DNA of 64,000 nucleotides from Caldilineaceae bacterium. GTDB taxonomy: Bacteria; Chloroflexota; Anaerolineae; Caldilineales; Caldilineaceae. The translations under genes and the position numbers were made by a program. Shown in pieces: positions 18,608-27,571 of this stretch (position 1 is its first letter; the number at the start of each line of letters is the position of its first letter). Location: assembly GCA_011523365.1 (NCBI GenBank), contig WTGY01000066.1:1-64000 (forward strand). The letters run 5' to 3'. The notes under the pieces are model-generated. The model had not been told where the DNA came from. It saw nothing but the letters and a program-made list of their open reading frames with translations, and did not search any database.

Positions 18608-20380
18608 CTAACGCGCCGCGATGAAGAGATGCTCTGGGTTGCGTACACCGTGGTCTAGGCTGCCGAATAGCGAGTTCCAGTCGCTCACCCACGGCTTGAC
18701 CAGCATGTAGGCCGGCTCGGTGAAGTGGCCGATGCTGTACACGTCGGCGAAGAACTGACGCCCCGCTTCCTGATACATCGGTATCGCCTCGGCCAGGTCC
18801 ATCGTTGAGTCAGCAGTCATGCACAACTCTTCAGCCTCCGGTGGACCCCACGATTCCGCACGCGAACGGTTGTACGTCCCGATAGGCGAAGCGTTCTCGC
18901 ATACCGCCGAAAGACCCGGATAGCGGGCTGCATACGAGCGGCGCACGATCTGATACAGCTCCGGATTGGCCAGGAACACGTCGCGCGAGCGCTCGATGAT
19001 AACTTCGATTCCAAGGTTCTGCTTCCAGTACTGCTGCATCGCCTGCGCGATCCGCGTCAGATGGCCGACCTGGCCGCCAAATCCGGCCTCTCCGACGTGC
19101 ATCCGAATCTGCGGTATGTTTTCGGCCGAACCATAGCTGGATTCGGCGAGCAGCTGGCGGGCCAGTTCAGGGTCATAGCTGGGCGTATGGCATTCGCCAT
19201 CAATGAATCCCGGCCAGCCCATAGGAATCAGCTGGCAGGCTGGCTGCCACATCCCCCGCAGCAGCGTATCCGCGATCACCTTGAAATCGACTGCATGGGC
19301 CAGCGCCTGCCGCACCTTGGTATCATCCATCGGTGGAAGATCGCGGGCAATGTAGAAGCTGCGGCTCACTTCGTACTGGAACGGAAACATCTCCGCGCTC
19401 GTGGCGCGGCCCGGCTCCAGCAACTCCGCGGCCTCCAGAGGTCCATATTTCTCCGAGACGTCGTACTCGTCATTCTCATACGCGATCAGCGCCGTCTGCG
19501 GATCCGAATAATACTTGAGGATTACCTTCTCTAGAATCGGTGCATCCCCGCGCCAGTTGGGATTGGGGACGAGCTCGAACGAATCCGGCTCGGAAGGCCC
19601 GACCCACATCGGCTCCGTCGCGATCATGAACGGCCCCGTCGCGCCATGGCCGACGAACCAAGGCGTCTCATCTTCAGCCGGCGGTCTGTAATGGGACGTC
19701 TCCGCCATCAGGAAACGGTGCGGCAGCGAGAGGATAGCGGCAAAATCGCGGAACGGCTGCGTCAACTCGATCTGTACCGTCAGATCGTCTATGACCGTGA
19801 TGCCCTCCAGCTCTGTAGCCGGATTCTCCTCCGCCCGCATTGCGTCGTAACCCTTGATGAAGCGGGCGTAGGTGGTGCCGCGCGAGCCGGTGTTGGGCGA
19901 AGCGTGAAGTTCAATCGACTTCTTCACGTCCTCCGCCGTAAACGGTTCACCGTCTGCAGCCACGATCCCTTCCTTCACCGTGATCGTCCAGACCGTCTCA
20001 TCCTCGCTGGCCGTGAATCCCTCCGCCAGCCGGCCCTCCAGCGTTCCGTCCTCATTCATCCAGAAGAGCGTCTCAAAGGCCATGTTGAGCATGCCCGAAA
20101 CCGCGTATCCGCCTGAAGTCTCGAACGGGTAGGGGTAGCGCTGGCCGTAGTAGGTGCCCCAGCGCAGAACCTGTTCGTCCGCCCTGGCCGTGTCCGCCGC
20201 CAGCGCCGGCCGTTCACGCCATACCGGCGACCACGGCATATACGAGGTCGTTTCAGACATCTGGGCCTCTGCTGCCGGCCCCGCCGGGGCGCCTGCAGGC
20301 GGCGCACATGCCGCGCTCACTGCCAGCGCCAAAAGAACGATTAGACCTATCAGAAATTTGGATTTTCGGAATGCCTTCAT
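18608..20380 (-). CDS. Dpp-type ABC transporter substrate-binding lipoprotein
   Basis: A 590-residue family 5 extracellular solute-binding protein. The Sec-type lipoprotein leader 'MKAFRKSKFLIGLIVLLALA' ends with lipobox SAAC. The mature part shows 'LAEGFTASEDETVWTITVKE', 'PFTAEDVKKSIE' and 'VRQALAHAVDFKVIADTLLRG', all typical of the family. The ATG at 20380 is preceded by AAGGAG at about 10 bases; 40 further in-frame residues upstream are not signal-like and are excluded. It is the first gene of the operon DppB-DppC-DppD-DppF-propeller D-propeller C. Family 5 members bind peptides, nickel or oligosaccharides; the ligand here is undetermined. Confidence 0.92.
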   Translation of the reverse strand: MKAFRKSKFLIGLIVLLALAVSAACAPPAGAPAGPAAEAQMSETTSYMPWSPVWRERPALAADTARADEQVLRWGTYYGQRYPYPFETSGGYAVSGMLNMAFETLFWMNEDGTLEGRLAEGFTASEDETVWTITVKEGIVAADGEPFTAEDVKKSIELHASPNTGSRGTTYARFIKGYDAMRAEENPATELEGITVIDDLTVQIELTQPFRDFAAILSLPHRFLMAETSHYRPPAEDETPWFVGHGATGPFMIATEPMWVGPSEPDSFELVPNPNWRGDAPILEKVILKYYSDPQTALIAYENDEYDVSEKYGPLEAAELLEPGRATSAEMFPFQYEVSRSFYIARDLPPMDDTKVRQALAHAVDFKVIADTLLRGMWQPACQLIPMGWPGFIDGECHTPSYDPELARQLLAESSYGSAENIPQIRMHVGEAGFGGQVGHLTRIAQAMQQYWKQNLGIEVIIERSRDVFLANPELYQIVRRSYAARYPGLSAVCENASPIGTYNRSRAESWGPPEAEELCMTADSTMDLAEAIPMYQEAGRQFFADVYSIGHFTEPAYMLVKPWVSDWNSLFGSLDHGVRNPEHLFIAAR

Positions 20381-20532
20381 TTTGACTGTTCTCCTTGACA
20401 GTTTCGACTTCGCGCCCGCCAGGGGCACACAATCTGAACTCTGCACAGCAAACGAATGCTCCGTCAACGCCAAGATCTTTTCTCTACGCCACCCCCTCAT
20501 AGAATTCGATATCCGCAGCCGCTGAATGGCTG

Positions 20533-20874
20533 CTACGCCTTGAGATTGAGCGCGACGATCGCCCTCATGCTGGCGCCGTCCGGCAACCTGCCGTTCAGAC
20601 GCAGCCAGTTGCCAAAATGCACTACTTTGCAGAAGGCAACCTCCTTCTCGCCGAGCGCAACGCTTGTCCCCTCATCACACCAACGAATCCCATCCGGCGA
20701 AATCTGGACATGCAGCGAAATGCCCTCAAGGTTTCCTTCGCGTTCCAAAATCCGCACGAAGAAGATCGCTTCACCCGCCCAGCCGCATTCATATGGCTCC
20801 GTGGCGAAGTCGCCCCTCAATTCCTCACTGCGCTCGACAATGGCTGTGTAACTCTCGCGCAGCATCGCTACCAC
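20533..20874 (-). CDS. Unrecognised 113-residue protein, coupled to the gene upstream
   Basis: I do not recognise this protein. It begins 'MVAMLRESYTAIVERSEELR' and contains a pattern 'HVQISPDGIRWCDEG' resembling an edge of a beta-sandwich or propeller repeat, then a second beta-rich half ('VVHFGNWLRLNGRLPDG'). It has no signal peptide and no membrane segment. Its start overlaps the last 7 bases of the 286-residue gene upstream, so the two are probably made together. It lies 152 bases after the SBP start of the Dpp operon. It may be an accessory carbohydrate-binding or structural protein. Confidence 0.6.
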   Translation of the reverse strand: MVAMLRESYTAIVERSEELRGDFATEPYECGWAGEAIFFVRILEREGNLEGISLHVQISPDGIRWCDEGTSVALGEKEVAFCKVVHFGNWLRLNGRLPDGASMRAIVALNLKA

Positions 20875-21728
20875 TCTCCCGAAAGAAGGACCGAGTCGAC
20901 GTAAAGGAATGCCCTCTTATCGACGTCGGTTTCAACCCAAAATGCGACATTGAGCATACAGTCCAGGTTGGGCATCGCAGGAATCATCATCGGCCCAATG
21001 CCGGTGACTTCGTGGACGCGATCGTTGCATTGCAGATGCGTGATCTGCCGGCTGGCAAGGTCCAGGTCCATGCGGAGATAATACCAGTTGAATTTGGTGG
21101 CGACCTCATTGTAGCACAATATCTGGCCTGAGTCAGGCACATCCTCCCAGCCTGTCGGCGCCAGGTGAAAGTGGGAAACCGTCTCAGCCCTGCCGCCAAT
21201 ATCATGAAACGGCTCCCGCTCCCGCTTGAACTGCCAGCTGCGCACCGGCTCGCCTTCCAGCGCATTCACATAGCGCCAGTGCGGCATCCACCGGTACGCC
21301 TCATCCTGCAGGTCGAACAGCACGCCCACCGCCCGCACGTCGTCCACCGACAGCTGCAGTTCGCTCGCCTCCGGTTTGAACGTGAAATACGCCTCCAGTC
21401 GCACCGGCCCCCTATGCCGCCACGTCACCCGCTTGATCGACACACTGATGTCCCCCGCCCGGGCCCGCGTCGCCAGCTTCATCGAATACGTGCCCTGCAT
21501 CGCCCCGTGCGTCCCCGTATCCCAGTGCGTGCCGCTGCTCAGCATCGGCGGCCGCATATCCGCGTACTGGGGCAGCATGCTGTCCAAACTGTCCTCGTAG
21601 TTCCCGATCAACTCAACCCAGCCCCGCAGCCCGCGGTTGAAATCGTCGTGATAGATTATGCGCGGCAGCGGATCGAACCGGCTCAGGCTGGGATCCGCAT
21701 TCAGAATGGCTCTCGAATGTTCTTGCAT
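20868..21728 (-). CDS. Unrecognised 286-residue protein with a lectin-like beta-sandwich pattern
   Basis: No family is certain. The opening 'IIYHDDFNRGLRGWVELIG' and later 'GPVRLEAYFTFKPEASELQ' resemble concanavalin A-like jelly-roll modules that bind or degrade glycans. Further features are 'RVTWRHRGPVRLE', 'FNWYYLRMDLDLASRQITHLQCN' and a closing 'KRAFLYVDSVLLSGEW'. There is no signal peptide, so it is probably cytoplasmic. The ATG at 21728 has GGAG four bases before it. It is co-transcribed with the 113-residue gene, and the neighbours on both sides are transporter operons with glycosidase-like genes. Confidence 0.65.
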   Translation of the reverse strand: MQEHSRAILNADPSLSRFDPLPRIIYHDDFNRGLRGWVELIGNYEDSLDSMLPQYADMRPPMLSSGTHWDTGTHGAMQGTYSMKLATRARAGDISVSIKRVTWRHRGPVRLEAYFTFKPEASELQLSVDDVRAVGVLFDLQDEAYRWMPHWRYVNALEGEPVRSWQFKREREPFHDIGGRAETVSHFHLAPTGWEDVPDSGQILCYNEVATKFNWYYLRMDLDLASRQITHLQCNDRVHEVTGIGPMMIPAMPNLDCMLNVAFWVETDVDKRAFLYVDSVLLSGEW

Positions 21729-22035
21729 TGGCTCCGTCTTTTCAAGCTGTCTTTGTTGCGTGAAGGTAGTTTGAGTATGCAGGAAGGAGGGTTGAAACAG
21801 TGACGGTCAGAACCGATGCTGTAATCCCGCCAAAGTCCCCCCCTTTCGCCCGCCTATATTCCGCCAGAAACGGTCGCATGTCAACCACGCCTAATCTGCT
21901 GGTACATCCCAATATCGGTGCGAACTTTCCCATGCCTCCAGTAGCAGCAGAGCCGCGCTCATCTCACTCTCACTTCTGAGTCAGAGGAAACGGTAATTCT
22001 CTCTCTCCTCACTACTCTTCACTCTTTCCTCGTTC
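21729..22035. other. Intergenic DNA, no supported gene
   Basis: About 300 bases without a convincing gene. The right part (21984-22031) is strongly purine-rich on the minus strand, with GAGGAAA/TTTCCTC arms around a long loop, resembling the purine-rich hairpins elsewhere in this window. A 63-codon frame at 21742-21933 has no recognisable similarity or ribosome-binding site, and I do not call it. Confidence 0.5.
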
Positions 22036-22363
22036 TTCTGGGCGGTCGGGCCTAGTCGGCCCTCCCTTGTGCGGGGGCTCCGCCCCCGCAACGCCCCCCC
22101 TAATGCCTCATCGACCGGGTGTCGATATTGGTGACAGGTGCCTAATCGAAGGTGTCCAGCCAGACCACGTCCCGCCAGTCCCATCAGATCCCCGCAGGCG
22201 CCGGCCTTGTGCCTGCCCTCCCTCACCATCCAATCTACGCACCCCACGATAAGTCCCAGCCTGGCGCTGCCCTCCGTCTCTCCAGGAGCCGGCAGACGCT
22301 TCCAGCCACCGCTGGCATGAATTCCCCGCCTGATAGTTCCCACCCCAAATCCGGGATGCACCC
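22036..22363. repeat. Dispersed ~300-bp multi-hairpin repeat, copy 2
   Basis: The full-length-looking copy. It begins TTCTGGGCGGTCGGGCC and ends GGGATGCACCC, shares the landmarks listed for 1-307 and 49488-49763, and contains the TGCGGGGGC-tcc-GCCCCCGCA hairpin. Its last base touches the stop codon of paralogue E, so the repeat sits directly in that gene's 3' end. It contains no gene. Confidence 0.85.
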
Positions 22364-23913
22364 TAATCCGGCGTATCTGCCACCCGGAATGAGTAGAGTT
22401 CCGCGTTTCTCAGGTAGAAGCGCAGACGTGTATAGCCAACAATTTCGTTCACCGAGGAGCGCCCTTGCCATGTGACCACATGCTCGACCGAGTCACCGCT
22501 GAACCGGTCCGATTCCTCGCGTGTGAACCCGGCCCACGGCTCGTCCATCGGATCGGTGACTTCGACGTCAATGTATCCATTGGCATGACAACGGGCGTTG
22601 ATGATTAACTTCTCGCCCGTTGAGAAGAACGGCTTTGTGCTGATAGTCCCCTCCCTCAGCCCCGCATCCAACGACACGAAGCCGTCGGCGCGCAGCACGG
22701 CCAGCCCCAGCCCCTCGTTCAATTCACTGGGCGGCCACTCCGCCTCAGGTGTATCCAGCCCTTGTGCTTTGCCCACGAACGCCCAATCGTGGTGAAAATC
22801 AGCCCCCCCATAGAAGATGTAACTCTCATCGCCCACCCGTACAGGCGGGATCACCGTATCCACCTGGAATGCATCCCACGTCTCTTCCCCTTCGCGTGGA
22901 ATTACCCAGGGCCCGTGCGGATAGTGCTGCCATTCGATGCCGTCATGGCTGTACACCAATTCAGCGTCCTTTGTATTGTCGACCGTGTGAAATACCGGCA
23001 GCAGTCCGCAGTGATAGCGCCCCAACCGGAAGTAGGAGAGCGCATAAAACTGGTCATCCAGATTATGATAGCCCCCCGGCGCCAGCACCCGCTGCGCCGG
23101 CGTCCAGTCCAACAGATTCTCGCTCTCCAGCCGGTAGACCGCCCGCTTTGGAATCCATCCATACGGTTGCCCAGGAAAGTGCCGCGTAAACCACTGGTCG
23201 CCGGCTGGATTCCCCGTCTCGGCCGCATAATGCCCGCGGCCGTAGATCACATAGCGCGCCCGTTCCTCATCATACGAAAGTGACAGAACGTCTCCGCCCC
23301 AGATCAGATTCACCGGATTCGATGGCTCCTGCGTCCAGCCAATCCCGTCAGCCGAGTAAGCGAAACAAAGACCCAGCGAATGGGAATGCGTGATCGTGCT
23401 GCGCTTGGGCACGTTGATGTTCAGCTTCTCCGGCAGGAAGGCCATCTTGTAGCGGCGTTCCGGGTCCGGATCCACCGGATCCCGGATCACCGAGAGCGCA
23501 ACCGGCGTCCCCAGCCTGTCGTCCCAAGCCAGTCTGTTCGTGTCCCGTCCGTCCACGATGACTGCGCCCAACGCCGGCTTGTCCCAGTGCACGCCATCGC
23601 TGGACTCGGCATAGCTCAGCTTAGGCTTCCAGACCGCCTCCGCCCCGCCTTCAAATCCCACATTCGTGAAGTCCATATACCAGCAGCGGAACCGCCCGTC
23701 TTCGTCGCGCAGCGCCGTCACCGTCGTGTTGAAATGGGGCCACACCTCCCACGGCCTGTCCCGCCGGATGACCGGATTGGCCGCGTGCTTGGTCGCAACA
23801 TGATGCGTGCGCTTGATATTCTTCACCCACTCCAGCACCGTGTCATCCAGAAAATACTGCGTCTGATCGCCGAAGCGCTCGAAATGGGTCTCCGGGTTGT
23901 AGCCAACAATCAT
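22363..23913 (-). CDS. Glycosidase-like beta-propeller family protein, paralogue E
   Basis: A 516-residue member of the propeller family, with FLDD at residues 21-24, RPWE at 53-56 and RCWY at 76-79. Blade motifs are 'YAESSDGVHWDKPALG', 'YSADGIGWTQ' and 'YSHDGIEWQHYPHGP', with the C-terminal module from 'RADGFVSLDAGLREG' to 'LRFYLRNAELYSFRV'. It starts 4 bases after the end of the sugar permease gene at 23918, so it is the last gene of the CUT1-type importer operon. That placement supports action on the imported sugar. The stop is TAG, showing that TAG is a normal stop in this genome. Confidence 0.72.
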   Translation of the reverse strand: MIVGYNPETHFERFGDQTQYFLDDTVLEWVKNIKRTHHVATKHAANPVIRRDRPWEVWPHFNTTVTALRDEDGRFRCWYMDFTNVGFEGGAEAVWKPKLSYAESSDGVHWDKPALGAVIVDGRDTNRLAWDDRLGTPVALSVIRDPVDPDPERRYKMAFLPEKLNINVPKRSTITHSHSLGLCFAYSADGIGWTQEPSNPVNLIWGGDVLSLSYDEERARYVIYGRGHYAAETGNPAGDQWFTRHFPGQPYGWIPKRAVYRLESENLLDWTPAQRVLAPGGYHNLDDQFYALSYFRLGRYHCGLLPVFHTVDNTKDAELVYSHDGIEWQHYPHGPWVIPREGEETWDAFQVDTVIPPVRVGDESYIFYGGADFHHDWAFVGKAQGLDTPEAEWPPSELNEGLGLAVLRADGFVSLDAGLREGTISTKPFFSTGEKLIINARCHANGYIDVEVTDPMDEPWAGFTREESDRFSGDSVEHVVTWQGRSSVNEIVGYTRLRFYLRNAELYSFRVADTPD

Positions 23914-23917
23914 CTCT

Positions 23918-24805
23918 CTATCCCTTCATGCCGGTCGTCGCGATGCCTTCGACAAAATAACGCTGCAGCAAAAGGAAGGTAACGACGATTGGGATGACCG
24001 CCAGAAACGATCCCGCCGTAAGCGGGCCGTACTCCGTCCAGTAAAGCCCCATGAACTTGGTCAACGTCAGCGAGATCGTGAACTTTTCCTCCGAATTGAG
24101 CACGATCAGAGGCCAGAAGAACCAGTTCCAATAGACCATCAGGTTAAGCAGACTCAGCGCCCCGGCCGCCGACTTTGCCAGCGGCAGCGCAATCGACCAG
24201 AAGATCCTGAATTCACTGCATCCGTCGAGACGGGCAGAATCCAGCAACTCCGCCGGGATACTGAACATGAACTGGCGCATCAGGAAGACGCCAAAAGAGT
24301 TGTACAGGGAAGGTACGATTAGCGCTGCATAGGAATTGACCCACCCGAGCGTAATAATCATCAGATAGAGCGGGATCGAAATAACATAGAAGGGAAGCAT
24401 CATCCCCGCCAGGCTGATGGTGAAGATCACGTCGCGCCCGCGAAACTCATACTTGCTGAAAACGAACCCCATCAGCGAACTGCTGAAGACCGTCGCCGCA
24501 GTGATAACGACCGCCACATAGGCCGTGTTGATCAGCGAACGCAGCAGTTCCGTTCGATTCCAGACCTGCACGAAGTTGTCCAGCGTCAGCTGCGACGGCA
24601 GCCAGATAGCCGGGATGGCGATGATTTCGGCTTGCGTCTTGAAAGATGTGATCACCATAAACGCGAACGGCACGACCATGATCAACGCCCCAAACGTAAC
24701 CAGCACGAGAGACAGCCAGTACGCCGCAACCTCCCTGCCAGGCCCGCCGCGCCCGCCAAACCGGTCTGAATATCTGGTCGATACTGGAATCCGCTCTGTT
24801 GCCAT
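23918..24805 (-). CDS. CUT1-type carbohydrate ABC transporter permease (MalG-like)
   Basis: A 295-residue inner-membrane permease with hydrophobic stretches consistent with six membrane spans. The EAA loop is 'DSARLDGCSEFRIFWSIALP', and it ends 'VEGIATTGMKG', the typical MalG-family C-terminus. It pairs with 24849-25775 and the SBP at 25870. No ATPase gene accompanies them, which is common for CUT1 systems that share an MsmK-type ATPase. The exact sugar is unknown. Confidence 0.92.
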   Translation of the reverse strand: MATERIPVSTRYSDRFGGRGGPGREVAAYWLSLVLVTFGALIMVVPFAFMVITSFKTQAEIIAIPAIWLPSQLTLDNFVQVWNRTELLRSLINTAYVAVVITAATVFSSSLMGFVFSKYEFRGRDVIFTISLAGMMLPFYVISIPLYLMIITLGWVNSYAALIVPSLYNSFGVFLMRQFMFSIPAELLDSARLDGCSEFRIFWSIALPLAKSAAGALSLLNLMVYWNWFFWPLIVLNSEEKFTISLTLTKFMGLYWTEYGPLTAGSFLAVIPIVVTFLLLQRYFVEGIATTGMKG

Positions 24806-24848
24806 TGCAGTCGTTCAGTCCTCAAGACGATTCACAGTAGCGCGCCGG

Positions 24849-25775
24849 TCAGTATTCCCATCGCGTCCGCATGACGCGGAACTGGATCAGCGTCAATCCG
24901 AAAATCAGCAGAAAAAGAATGACGGCAAGCGTAGCGCCATAACTGTAGTTAAAGCCGCCGACCTCCGAGAAGGCAGTCAAATAAAGCAGGATAGAGAATA
25001 CGGTCGTTGCCCGCACCGGACCGCCCACCACCTCCGTCGACCCCAGCGTCATGGCGTAGATAACGCCGAACTCCTGCAGAGCGGCAATCGTTCCCGTCAC
25101 GACGACAAAAAGCATGACCGGCATCAGCAGCGGAAAGGTGATGCGCCAGAACGTCTGCCAGGCCCCCGCGCCGTCAACCCGGGCCGCGTCGAGCAGATCA
25201 GAGGGAATCTGGTCCAGGCCGGCCAGAAACAGGATCACGTTGTACCCCAGCCGCGCCCACGCCGCCACCAGCGCCACCGTCAGCAGCGCGCTCTTAGGAC
25301 TTGCCATCCAGGGTTGCGATGGCAGGCCAATTATGTTCAGCAGCGCGTTGACGGAGCCGAACTGGGGCTGAAAAAGCACCCGCATCAGCAGCCCGGATAC
25401 AACCGCCGGCACGATGTAAGGGAGAAAGTAGGCTAGACGCAGCGCAGGCTGGGCGCTGCGGTGATTCCTGATCAATACGGCAACTATCAGCCCCAGCACC
25501 GTGCTGATGATCACAAGCTCGGCACTGAATACAATAGTGCGCCACAATGAATCTAGGACCAGCGCGTCCTTGACCAGGGCAAACTCGTAGTGGGACAGCC
25601 CGACAAACTGCTGCTCCCAGATCGGCTTCAACCCCCGCCAGTTGAACAGGCTGAGGACGATGGAATAGGCCATCGGCCACAGCCTGAATCCCCCGTAAAA
25701 GATGACGAGAAACAACAGCGAACCATAGACCATGGCCCGCTGTCCCTGGCGCACGCCAAGGACATTCAGCCGCAT
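24849..25775 (-). CDS. CUT1-type carbohydrate ABC transporter permease (MalF-like)
   Basis: A 308-residue membrane permease with the EAA loop 'DAARVDGAGAWQTFWRITFP' and a closing 'LTLIQFRVMRTRWEY', typical of MalF/UgpA-type subunits. I take the ATG at 25775, which has GGAGG five bases before it; an ATG at 25787 lies inside that ribosome-binding region. It is the first permease after the SBP gene, separated from it by a 10-bp hairpin (25813-25862). Confidence 0.92.
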   Translation of the reverse strand: MRLNVLGVRQGQRAMVYGSLLFLVIFYGGFRLWPMAYSIVLSLFNWRGLKPIWEQQFVGLSHYEFALVKDALVLDSLWRTIVFSAELVIISTVLGLIVAVLIRNHRSAQPALRLAYFLPYIVPAVVSGLLMRVLFQPQFGSVNALLNIIGLPSQPWMASPKSALLTVALVAAWARLGYNVILFLAGLDQIPSDLLDAARVDGAGAWQTFWRITFPLLMPVMLFVVVTGTIAALQEFGVIYAMTLGSTEVVGGPVRATTVFSILLYLTAFSEVGGFNYSYGATLAVILFLLIFGLTLIQFRVMRTRWEY

Positions 25776-25812
25776 GATGCCCTCCATTCAGAGCGGACGA
25801 CGCCAACACGCA

Positions 25813-25862
25813 TGGCCCGCGGGGCTAGACCGACGAAGAAGCCGGCCATCCACCGCGGGCCA
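25813..25862 (-). terminator. Intercistronic hairpin after the SBP gene
   Basis: A perfect 10-bp inverted repeat, TGGCCCGCGG / CCGCGGGCCA, with a 30-base loop, lies between the SBP stop and the MalF-like start. It occupies the same operon position as the hairpins after the other SBP genes. Confidence 0.55.
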
Positions 25863-25869
25863 CTACGGT

Positions 25870-27243
25870 CTAAGAGAACGGATAGGCGATCTCCCCTGAG
25901 CTCCACGCCTCCAGCACGCTCAGATCGGCCGGCGGCTTGTAGTCCGGCTCAAAGACGATAAACGGCGTCCCAGCGTTCTGCTCCATCACCACCGCCATCT
26001 CGTCCTGCGACGCCGCGATCGCGTCATCGATCGACGTACCCTGCAGCAGCGACTCCAGCGCCGTCTTCGCGATCTCACGCTGCCGCGGGAACTCCTCACC
26101 GCCGAACGGCGCCCGGTAAGGAGCCGTAAGCATGAATGTCTGAATCCTGGGCGCCTGGAACTCCGGCCACTCGCGTACAGCCAGTTTCGATGGCACCGCG
26201 GCCGAATTCACCGCCCACCGGCCCATGAACTCATCATCCCCGTACAAATAGCGCAGCAGCGCATTCGCCGCCTCTTTCTCATCGTCGTCTGCGAACTGGT
26301 TGACCGTGTAACCAAAGCCCAGGTCGTCGGCGATGCCCCACCAGCCGTCGTCAGGGCGGTCCGCAGCCAGGGGCGTCGGGAAGACGCCGAACTCCAGTTC
26401 CGGGAACTGGTTCGTGAAAGTGCCGACCAGCCAGCCCTTGTTGACCGTCATCGCCGCCCGGTTGGTCGGGAACGCCTCCAGATAAGGCGGCATCTTGGGG
26501 CTGTCCACCTTTTCCTCCACGATCGCACGGATGTAGAACTCCATGAACTTGCGCCATCCGGTCGAATCGAAGACCCGCCCCAGCTCGCGGCTATAGTGGT
26601 ACCCGCCATGCTGCCCCGGCCAGTCACGCGCGATGCGGAACGCCTCGGCGTGCATGGATAGACCTGCTGTCACCACGTCCCCGTTGTCGTCATACTGCGT
26701 AAGCATCTTGGCGATCTCTAGCATCTCGTCCCAGGTGCGAGGAACATCCTCATCGGTCAACCCACCCTCTTGCCACAGCGTCTTGTTGTAGAATGCCCCC
26801 GTCATCAGTGAACCGGGCGGAATGATATACGTGTCCCCTTCCCAGTAGAGTGCTTCCTGAAAACCGAAGGTCTCCCTCAGCCAGTCCGCCTCGAAATACT
26901 TGTCCGACAGTGGCTCCAGCAGCCCGTCGCGCATGTACGACGGCAGCGGGCTGAAAATGGTCGGTTGCCCCTGCCGGCCCAGAAGTGCAGTCCGGTTCTT
27001 GTCATTCATCTCCCGGTTGGGGAAGACCCGCAGTTCGACCGAAACACCCGGATTCGCCTCCCGGAATCGATCGATGCCGGCCCGAATTACGTTACCTACA
27101 GTCGTGTCGTGGTCGGTATGCGTCCACCATTCCAATTCGGCGCTGAAGCCGGAGGGAAGAAGCGCCGCCGGATGGTCGCTCATTACCGCCGGCGCGGCTG
27201 GCTCCTCCTCCGGCGTAGCCACCGGCGTGCAAGCCCCCAGCAT
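25870..27243 (-). CDS. CUT1-type sugar-binding lipoprotein, leader interrupted by an in-frame TAG
   Basis: The body of a family 1 extracellular solute-binding protein, 457 residues from the ATG at 27243. It shows 'ELEWWTHTDHDTTVGNVIRA', 'YKMP'-free but typical 'TWDEMLEIAKMLTQYDDNG', 'AAMTVNKGWLVGTFTNQFPE' and a closing 'VLEAWSSGEIAYPFS'. The natural start is ATG 27330, with AAGGAGG upstream and an RR leader 'LLNRRDLLK'. Codon 20 (27273-27271) is TAG, and the frame then resumes as 'GGGAAVGAAMLGAC'. Starting at 27243 keeps the lipobox cysteine but loses the RR motif and most of the hydrophobic leader, so export would probably fail. This is a sequencing error, a recent nonsense mutation, or a decaying gene. 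Confidence 0.8.
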   Translation of the reverse strand: MLGACTPVATPEEEPAAPAVMSDHPAALLPSGFSAELEWWTHTDHDTTVGNVIRAGIDRFREANPGVSVELRVFPNREMNDKNRTALLGRQGQPTIFSPLPSYMRDGLLEPLSDKYFEADWLRETFGFQEALYWEGDTYIIPPGSLMTGAFYNKTLWQEGGLTDEDVPRTWDEMLEIAKMLTQYDDNGDVVTAGLSMHAEAFRIARDWPGQHGGYHYSRELGRVFDSTGWRKFMEFYIRAIVEEKVDSPKMPPYLEAFPTNRAAMTVNKGWLVGTFTNQFPELEFGVFPTPLAADRPDDGWWGIADDLGFGYTVNQFADDDEKEAANALLRYLYGDDEFMGRWAVNSAAVPSKLAVREWPEFQAPRIQTFMLTAPYRAPFGGEEFPRQREIAKTALESLLQGTSIDDAIAASQDEMAVVMEQNAGTPFIVFEPDYKPPADLSVLEAWSSGEIAYPFS

Positions 27244-27330
27244 AGCCGCGCCAACCGCTGCGCCGCCTCCCTACTTGAGAAGATCGCGGCGATTCAACAG
27301 ACCGTCTTTCCTGTCTTGACTCCGGGACAT
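27241..27330 (-). pseudogene. Disrupted 5' end (leader) of the SBP gene at 25870
   Basis: This is the true N-terminal segment of the downstream SBP. It has ATG 27330 with AAGGAGG at good spacing, 19 codons including the twin arginine, then TAG at 27273-27271, then codons that run in frame into the lipobox. A change of one base (TAG for TTG, giving 'LLKLGGG') would restore a normal Tat-type lipoprotein leader. Confidence 0.75.
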
Positions 27331-27571
27331 TTGGATCCTCCTTTGCGGATACAGGTCCACTGCTTCAAAGGAAACGAGTCTGATCTGGTATTACGCTGTG
27401 AAATGTTTGCCTCAACGGGAAAGTAAAAGGAATCCGGAAAGAGAAATAGTAGAGAAGAGAGACAAAGAAATCCCGTGCGTCCTCGGCCTATGTTCCTCGC
27501 CGCCTTCACGCTTTCAAAAACCGGGCTTCACAGCCCTCCATCCACAAACCTCGTGCAAAAGCCTGTCGCAG

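Noticed and set aside
21742..21933. A 63-codon minus-strand frame between the 286-residue gene and repeat copy 2
   Set aside because: No ribosome-binding site, no recognisable similarity and ordinary intergenic composition. A degraded gene remnant cannot be excluded.
27271..27273. Recoding of TAG as a sense codon
   Set aside because: TAG ends other intact genes in the window, such as paralogue E at 22363, so the genetic code is standard here.
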